From: Sulfurospirillum sp.
Lineage (GTDB): Bacteria > Campylobacterota > Campylobacteria > Campylobacterales > QNZT01
Reading direction: 5' to 3'
NCBI GenBank assembly: GCA_003978405.1
Contig: QNZU01000099.1
Span: 1 to 8,051 of the forward strand
DNA length: 8,051 bases
In this document: positions 6,233-8,051 of the stretch, in pieces
Layout: each line of letters starts with the position of its first letter
Position numbering within the stretch: the first letter of the stretch is position 1
Position numbers and translations under genes: made by a program
The notes under the pieces: generated by a model
What the model saw: the letters and a program-made list of their open reading frames with translations, nothing else
The model's database searches: none
What the model was told of the DNA's origin: nothing

Positions 6233-7807
6233 ATGTCCGAAGTTTTAGCCTTAAAATATCGTCCTTCATCCTTTGACAAACTGATAGGTCAAGAGAGCAT
6301 TACCCAGACATTGACTCATGCTCTGGATCAAAACAGACTCTCTCATGCATATCTCTTTTCGGGTCTAAGAGGAAGCGGAAAGACTTCAACAGCAAGGATA
6401 TTTGCCAAAGCACTTCTGTGCGAAAATGGTCCTAGCTCAAAACCTTGTGAAGAGTGCGAAAACTGTAAACTTGCAAATCAAAACAGACATATAGATATCA
6501 TCGAGATGGACGCGGCAAGTAGTAGAAAGATTGATGATATTAGAGATCTTATTGAGCAGACAAAATATAAACCAAATATTGCAAGATTTAAGATATTTAT
6601 CATCGATGAGGTTCATATGCTCACAAAAGAGGCTTTTAATGCTCTTTTAAAAACACTTGAAGAGCCGCCTGATTTTGTAAAGTTTATCCTTGCAACTACC
6701 GATCCTTTAAAACTCCCGGCAACGATCCTATCAAGAACCCAACACTTTAGATTTAGGAAAATTGCCCAGAGCCAAATCATCAAACATTTGGCATTTATAT
6801 TGGATTTGGAAGGTATTGAGTATGAAAAAGATGCTCTTTCTATCCTAGCAAGGGCAGGAAATGGCTCTTTAAGAGATACTCTTACACTTTTGGACCAAGC
6901 TATTATATACTCTAAAAAATATGTCGATGCAAAAAGTGTGGCATCAATGCTTGGACTTTTGGATACAAAGGTGATTGAGCAGATCTTCAATGCGATTATT
7001 CTCTCAGACAAAAAGGAGTTGTTAAATATCATCAAAGAGCTTGAAGCCTATGAAGCAGAGGTCGTTATCGATGAGATGATTTCATATCTAAAGAATCTAT
7101 TTTTTGAAGATGATGCAAGAGTTACAATGCTTTTGGCAGATAGATTTTTTAGACTTTTGGCCGAATCAAAATCACAGCTTTATCTAAATGCGGATAGCTC
7201 TTTTACTTTGATGTTGTTATTTTTCAAGATGGTCGAAGCAAATAAAATTCAAGAAGTCCAAGAGGCAATACTCTCAATGGAGTCAAACCTCAAACTAACT
7301 CCAAGCCCATCAAAAGCAAGTCAAAATGAAAAAAATATTCAAGAACCCCAAAAAGAGACTCAAGAAAATTTACAGCCACCTGTAAGTTCTCAAAACCATT
7401 TTGAAAAGCTTATCCAATCTATCTACAACAGAAACTATGAACTTGGTGAGTGTTTTGAGTCAAATGTAAAATTTATAGAATTTGAAGAGAATATATTGAC
7501 TCTATCCTCATCTGCACAAAATGAGTGCCAAAAACTCTTAAGAGATCACTACTCTATCATCAAAAATCTAACAAAAGATATCTATGGTATAGATGTAGTT
7601 TTAAAAGTAAAAAAAGAGGCTTCCCAAGAATCAACAATACAAAAGGAGTCACCCACCCAAATAGATTCTCAGCCAAGCTCATGTGTCGAATCTCAGGTGA
7701 TAAATCAAAAGAGCAAAGAGGTTGAAAATATCTTAGAAGACCCTTTTGTCAAAAAAGCTACCGAACTTTTTGAGCCTTCTAAGATAGTAGTCAAATCAAA
7801 GATTTAA
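6233..7807 (+). CDS. dnaX: DNA polymerase III subunit gamma/tau (clamp loader ATPase)
   Basis: 524 residues. AAA+ domains I-II (about 1-240) carry Walker A GLRGSGKT (44-51), a zinc module of C63, C72, C75 and C78, Walker B IIDEVHML (123-130), and the sensor/arginine-finger segment SRT at 167-169 (SRC in many homologues). GSLRDTLTLLDQ is the sensor 2 region. The collar domain extends to about 345. A Pro/Gln/Ser/Lys-rich linker (about 350-388) leads to a tau-like domain (about 390-462, HFEKLIQSIYNRNYELGECF onward), a second Ser/Gln-rich linker, and a C-terminal tail EDPFVKKATELFEPSKIV. It loads the sliding clamp and holds the replicase. AAGGAG lies four bases before the ATG; the gene follows murI after 23 bases and is probably cotranscribed. 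An A7 run at 7329-7335 could allow slippage to a short, gamma-like form. Confidence 0.96.
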   Translation: MSEVLALKYRPSSFDKLIGQESITQTLTHALDQNRLSHAYLFSGLRGSGKTSTARIFAKALLCENGPSSKPCEECENCKLANQNRHIDIIEMDAASSRKIDDIRDLIEQTKYKPNIARFKIFIIDEVHMLTKEAFNALLKTLEEPPDFVKFILATTDPLKLPATILSRTQHFRFRKIAQSQIIKHLAFILDLEGIEYEKDALSILARAGNGSLRDTLTLLDQAIIYSKKYVDAKSVASMLGLLDTKVIEQIFNAIILSDKKELLNIIKELEAYEAEVVIDEMISYLKNLFFEDDARVTMLLADRFFRLLAESKSQLYLNADSSFTLMLLFFKMVEANKIQEVQEAILSMESNLKLTPSPSKASQNEKNIQEPQKETQENLQPPVSSQNHFEKLIQSIYNRNYELGECFESNVKFIEFEENILTLSSSAQNECQKLLRDHYSIIKNLTKDIYGIDVVLKVKKEASQESTIQKESPTQIDSQPSSCVESQVINQKSKEVENILEDPFVKKATELFEPSKIVVKSKI

Positions 7808-7814
7808 CTACTAT
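7784..7814. terminator. Hairpin across the dnaX stop codon, possible bidirectional terminator
   Basis: ATAGTAGT (7784-7791) pairs with ACTACTAT (7807-7814). After one mismatch, AAATC (7793-7797) pairs with GATTT (7801-7805), leaving a loop of three A. This makes 13 base pairs, only three of them G-C. It overlaps the TAA of dnaX and sits ten bases beyond the stop of the convergent gene. Only a broken T-rich stretch follows on the plus strand and no T-run follows on the minus strand, so terminator function is plausible, not certain. Confidence 0.45.
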
Positions 7815-7823
7815 ATATTATTA

Positions 7824-8051
7824 CTATTTTGGCACACAAGTGTAATAGTATGCATCAGCCTCATTGGCATCTTCATATTTTCTAGGTATAATTGTTTTTG
7901 TATCCGCATGATACTCAAAATACAAACCAGTATTTGGCTCAGATGACCAAATAAGAGATGTGAAACTGTTTGGCTCTTTTGTGCTATCACCATCTGAATC
8001 AAAATCTGCAATTTGAGCTATATTATTTACATTTAAAACAGAGTTTAACTC
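7824..8051 (-). CDS. Unidentified protein, C-terminal end (convergent with dnaX, runs off window)
   Basis: The minus strand is open from the window edge to a TAG at 7824-7826, giving the last 75 residues of a protein whose start lies outside. The end is hydrophilic and aromatic-rich, finishing with DAYYYTCVPK. It includes DFDSDGDS, an Asp/Gly spacing like calcium-binding loops (DxDxDG). Codon use and amino-acid composition look coding; the alternative minus frame here gives an odd composition and I treat it as a shadow. I do not recognise the family. A secreted or pilin-like protein is possible from the Asn/Ser/Tyr-rich end with a single late cysteine, but that is a guess. Only 16 bases separate it from dnaX. 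Confidence 0.65.
   Translation of the reverse strand, partial: ELNSVLNVNNIAQIADFDSDGDSTKEPNSFTSLIWSSEPNTGLYFEYHADTKTIIPRKYEDANEADAYYYTCVPK

Noticed and set aside
6613..7035. 140-codon minus-strand frame inside dnaX
   Set aside because: It is a shadow of the strongly conserved AAA+ domain of dnaX and has no ribosome binding site or recognisable domain.
7811..8011. A 66-codon minus-strand frame starting with ATG
   Set aside because: It overlaps, in another frame, the open end at 7824-8051, whose residue composition is far more protein-like. It lacks a ribosome binding site and ends inside the terminator-like hairpin.
1..8051. Signs of mobile DNA, CRISPR repeats, tRNA or rRNA
   Set aside because: No terminal inverted repeats, integrase or transposase motifs, evenly spaced direct repeats, or RNA gene signatures were seen on either strand. 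Base composition looks uniform across the window.

Overview
The window looks like a piece of a Campylobacterota (epsilonproteobacterial) chromosome. It is AT-rich. It carries a bifunctional ispDF fusion, an atypical HP1021-type orphan response regulator directly behind it, and rho next to murI. The order mrp (divergent) / ispDF / HP1021-like regulator / ATP-sulfurylase-like gene / pgpA is, from memory, the order seen in Campylobacter jejuni around Cj1606c-Cj1610. Adjacent murI and rho are likewise remembered from Helicobacter pylori. The genus cannot be fixed from the sequence alone.

Layout: positions 1-285 (minus) hold the N-terminal part of an Mrp-type iron-sulfur carrier ATPase. A 128-base divergent intergenic region (286-413) carries one TATAAT-type -10 element facing each way. 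From 414 to 4050 four plus-strand genes overlap end to end: ispDF (isoprenoid precursor synthesis), an HP1021-like regulator, a divergent ATP sulfurylase-like protein, and pgpA (phosphatidylglycerol synthesis). A full-consensus sigma70 promoter (TTGACA, 17 bp, TATAAT) lies across the 3' end of pgpA and should drive rho (4123-5463), murI (5469-6209) and dnaX (6233-7807). A hairpin overlaps the dnaX stop codon. On the minus strand, 7824-8051 is the C-terminal end of a convergent gene that I do not recognise.

Functionally this is core housekeeping DNA: isoprenoid, phospholipid and peptidoglycan precursors, transcription termination, and the replication clamp loader. No phage, IS element, CRISPR array, tRNA or rRNA was seen, and no stretch above 300 bases lacks a gene. 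I found no convincing new multi-gene system. The points most worth following up are the ATP sulfurylase-like protein, whose canonical sulfate/ATP motifs are replaced, and the regulator, which lacks the phospho-acceptor Asp and appears to carry an eroded NtrC-type ATPase segment. Lesser points are a possible slippage site in dnaX and the unidentified convergent gene.
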